A stretch of DNA of 5,164 nt. Source: Mollicutes bacterium (lineage in GTDB: Bacteria; Bacillota_I; Bacilli_A; RF39; UBA660). The position numbers and the translations under genes were made by a program. The DNA is taken from assembly GCA_012510695.1 (NCBI GenBank), contig JAAZHN010000084.1, positions 1 to 5,164 of the forward strand, in the 5' to 3' direction. The notes under the pieces are model-generated. The model did no database searches. It was not told the DNA's origin and was given only the letters and a program-made list of their open reading frames with translations. This document shows, in pieces, positions 3,806 through 5,164 of this stretch. Each line of letters starts with the position of its first letter. The stretch's first letter is position 1.

Positions 3806-5164
3806 TTAGTTATTTATTCGGTGATGAACAACTGGACTATTAGTAGATAGTGGCTTAAATACATAACCATTTTCTAAACCAAATTCAATTATTTTTTCTA
3901 GTGATTTCACATTAGCGATTTTATTGTCATGTTGTAATACTATATAAAAAAGTTGTTTACCCTTTAATTGTTTAATTACTGTATCAGCTATTTTATTTGA
4001 GTCTGTAAGTGATGTATCTTGGCTATCTACATTCCAATCAAAATAAATATAACCTTTTTCTGTTACTCTTTTGGCAAGTCTAGTCATAATTCCTGGATTA
4101 AATTTAGAAACTCGATTTGAACCTCCGCCAGCAAAGCGTAGTATTTTGCTATAAGTTCCTGTATGTTCTTTAACTACTTCATTTAATTTATCTATATCTT
4201 CAAAGAAATTGTTTTCATTTGCATATATTTTTTTAAATACATGACTATAACTATGTAAGCCAATACTATGTCCTTCATTATGGATTCTATTTAATACTGG
4301 TAAGTATTTTGGAAACTGAGCAGTTACAAAAAATGTAGCTTTAATATCATATTTTTTTAAAACATCCAAGATCTTTTCTGTATAAATACTAGGTCCATCA
4401 TCAAATGTTAAATAAACTACCTTATTTTCAATTACTTGTTTTTGTTTTCCAACAATTACTTTTCTAACTACAGATGTATAATTATTTGAGGCGTCTGTTA
4501 CTTCATAAGTAATAAAATATGTTCCTTCTTGCTGACTATTTACAGTTCCTGAGATAATTACTTTTTCATTAATATCTTGATCACAATTATCTGAAACTAC
4601 AAATCCCGGTTCAACATATTCTTCATTTAAAACTAAATATATCTCACTACCACCAGTTAATTCTATTCTTGGGGGTACTACATCATTATTGATGATAAAC
4701 CTTCTTGCAACTGTTTTATTACCAGATGAGTCAGATACACTATAGACATAGTAATCTCCATCAATTTTTCTTTTAACTTTATTAGTTAAATCCCCATCTT
4801 GAGTGTCCGTTGCTTTAAAAGGAGGTTCATAGATATTTCCTTTGATGCATTTGTTAACTCCATCTTGACCTAAAAAGTCGATTACCGGGCTTTCATTATC
4901 ATAAACTATTATTGTTTGATTTAGAGTTTTTGAAATACCTTTATAATCAATAGTGTATACTAAGACATAATTACCAACATTATTAATATCTACTTCACCA
5001 GTTACTTTTATATTACTTGATATGTCTTCACATGAACTTTTATTAAAAAAATATTTACTTCCATAACACATCTTAACTTTGTTAGAATTTATATTTTCTT
5101 TTAGTCCAATTTTAACAACAGGTTTAAACTCTACTAAAAAGATATCTTTAGGTAACAATAAAAG
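3806..5164 (-). CDS. Polysaccharide deacetylase with three Ig-like (DUF5011-type) domains, 5' end outside window
   Basis: This is a NodB-type carbohydrate esterase 4 that removes acetyl groups from an envelope polymer, probably peptidoglycan N-acetylglucosamine as in PgdA-like enzymes; the substrate is inferred. Numbering from the TTG at 5158, the NodB domain (about 247-437) has motif 1 TFDDGP (251-256), the metal-binding HSYSH (302-306), motif 3 RFAGGGSN (341-348), motif 4 DWNVDSQD (374-381) and motif 5 LQHD (408-411). All metal and catalytic residues are present; motif 3 has Ala where related enzymes usually have Pro. Before it come three Ig-like repeats at about 13-86, 90-158 and 162-236. 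The third is classical (YVEPGF, GTYFITYEVTD) and the first is degenerate. The frame stays open to the window edge (two more Leu codons), and the TTG is unlikely to be the true start. The missing 5' part probably encodes a signal or membrane anchor. The stop is TAA at 3806-3808. Confidence 0.92.
   Translation of the reverse strand, partial: LLLLPKDIFLVEFKPVVKIGLKENINSNKVKMCYGSKYFFNKSSCEDISSNIKVTGEVDINNVGNYVLVYTIDYKGISKTLNQTIIVYDNESPVIDFLGQDGVNKCIKGNIYEPPFKATDTQDGDLTNKVKRKIDGDYYVYSVSDSSGNKTVARRFIINNDVVPPRIELTGGSEIYLVLNEEYVEPGFVVSDNCDQDINEKVIISGTVNSQQEGTYFITYEVTDASNNYTSVVRKVIVGKQKQVIENKVVYLTFDDGPSIYTEKILDVLKKYDIKATFFVTAQFPKYLPVLNRIHNEGHSIGLHSYSHVFKKIYANENNFFEDIDKLNEVVKEHTGTYSKILRFAGGGSNRVSKFNPGIMTRLAKRVTEKGYIYFDWNVDSQDTSLTDSNKIADTVIKQLKGKQLFYIVLQHDNKIANVKSLEKIIEFGLENGYVFKPLSTNSPVVHHRINN

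Noticed and set aside
5156..5158. TTG at 5158 as the true start of the deacetylase
   Set aside because: The frame continues through two more Leu codons to the window edge, there is no room to see a ribosome site, and no signal or anchor segment follows the TTG, so the gene is better called partial.
1..5164. tRNA, rRNA, CRISPR, riboswitch or insertion sequence
   Set aside because: No regularly spaced repeats, cloverleaf-like segments or transposase motifs were seen, and the gaps between genes are all shorter than about 80 bases.

Overview
The window is AT-rich, with Lys, Ile and Asn codons written mostly with A and T, and it carries strong Shine-Dalgarno sites and TTG/TATAAT-type promoters. 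Together with the protein families present, this points to a low-GC Bacillota or Bacilli-like genome, possibly one of the uncultured gut Bacilli or Mycoplasmatota-adjacent lineages. A peptidoglycan-type polysaccharide deacetylase argues for a walled cell rather than a true Mollicute. All visible Trp codons are TGG, the reading frames are intact under the standard bacterial code, and the six stop codons are TAA or TAG. No species assignment is possible from the sequence alone.

Layout: one plus-strand gene at the left, a UPF0316 (DUF5698/DUF2179) membrane protein at 68-574, faces a block of five minus-strand genes. Read in the direction of transcription, from right to left, these are: a secreted or membrane-anchored polysaccharide deacetylase with three Ig-like repeats (5164-3806, its 5' end outside the window); a LysR-type regulator (3730-2846); a 70-residue XRE/Cro-type DNA-binding protein (2809-2597); a stand-alone AAA+ ATPase resembling the first ATPase ring of ClpB/ClpC (2525-1542); and an unrecognised single-pass membrane protein with a Cys-containing extracytoplasmic domain (1530-577). 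The convergent ends at 574 and 577 share one bidirectional terminator hairpin that includes both stop codons.

How the genes may work together: the AAA+ ATPase and the membrane protein are 11 bp apart and are the clearest operon in the window, with a good promoter directly upstream of the ATPase. The small XRE protein sits just upstream, with a possible self-operator over its own extended -10. XRE, ATPase and membrane protein could therefore be one regulated unit, in which a cytoplasmic ATPase works with a membrane protein exposed to the outside. This grouping is inference from position only. The LysR gene has its own well-formed promoter, and its target is unknown. The deacetylase is a cell-envelope enzyme.

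The most interesting item is the ATPase and membrane-protein pair. The ATPase keeps Walker A, Walker B, sensor 1 and the Arg-finger pair, but lacks the Clp N domain, middle domain and second ring, and has lost the substrate-gripping pore-loop Tyr. It is probably not an ordinary unfoldase. No RNA genes, CRISPR arrays, insertion sequences or phage genes were seen, and no gene-free stretch exceeds about 80 bases.
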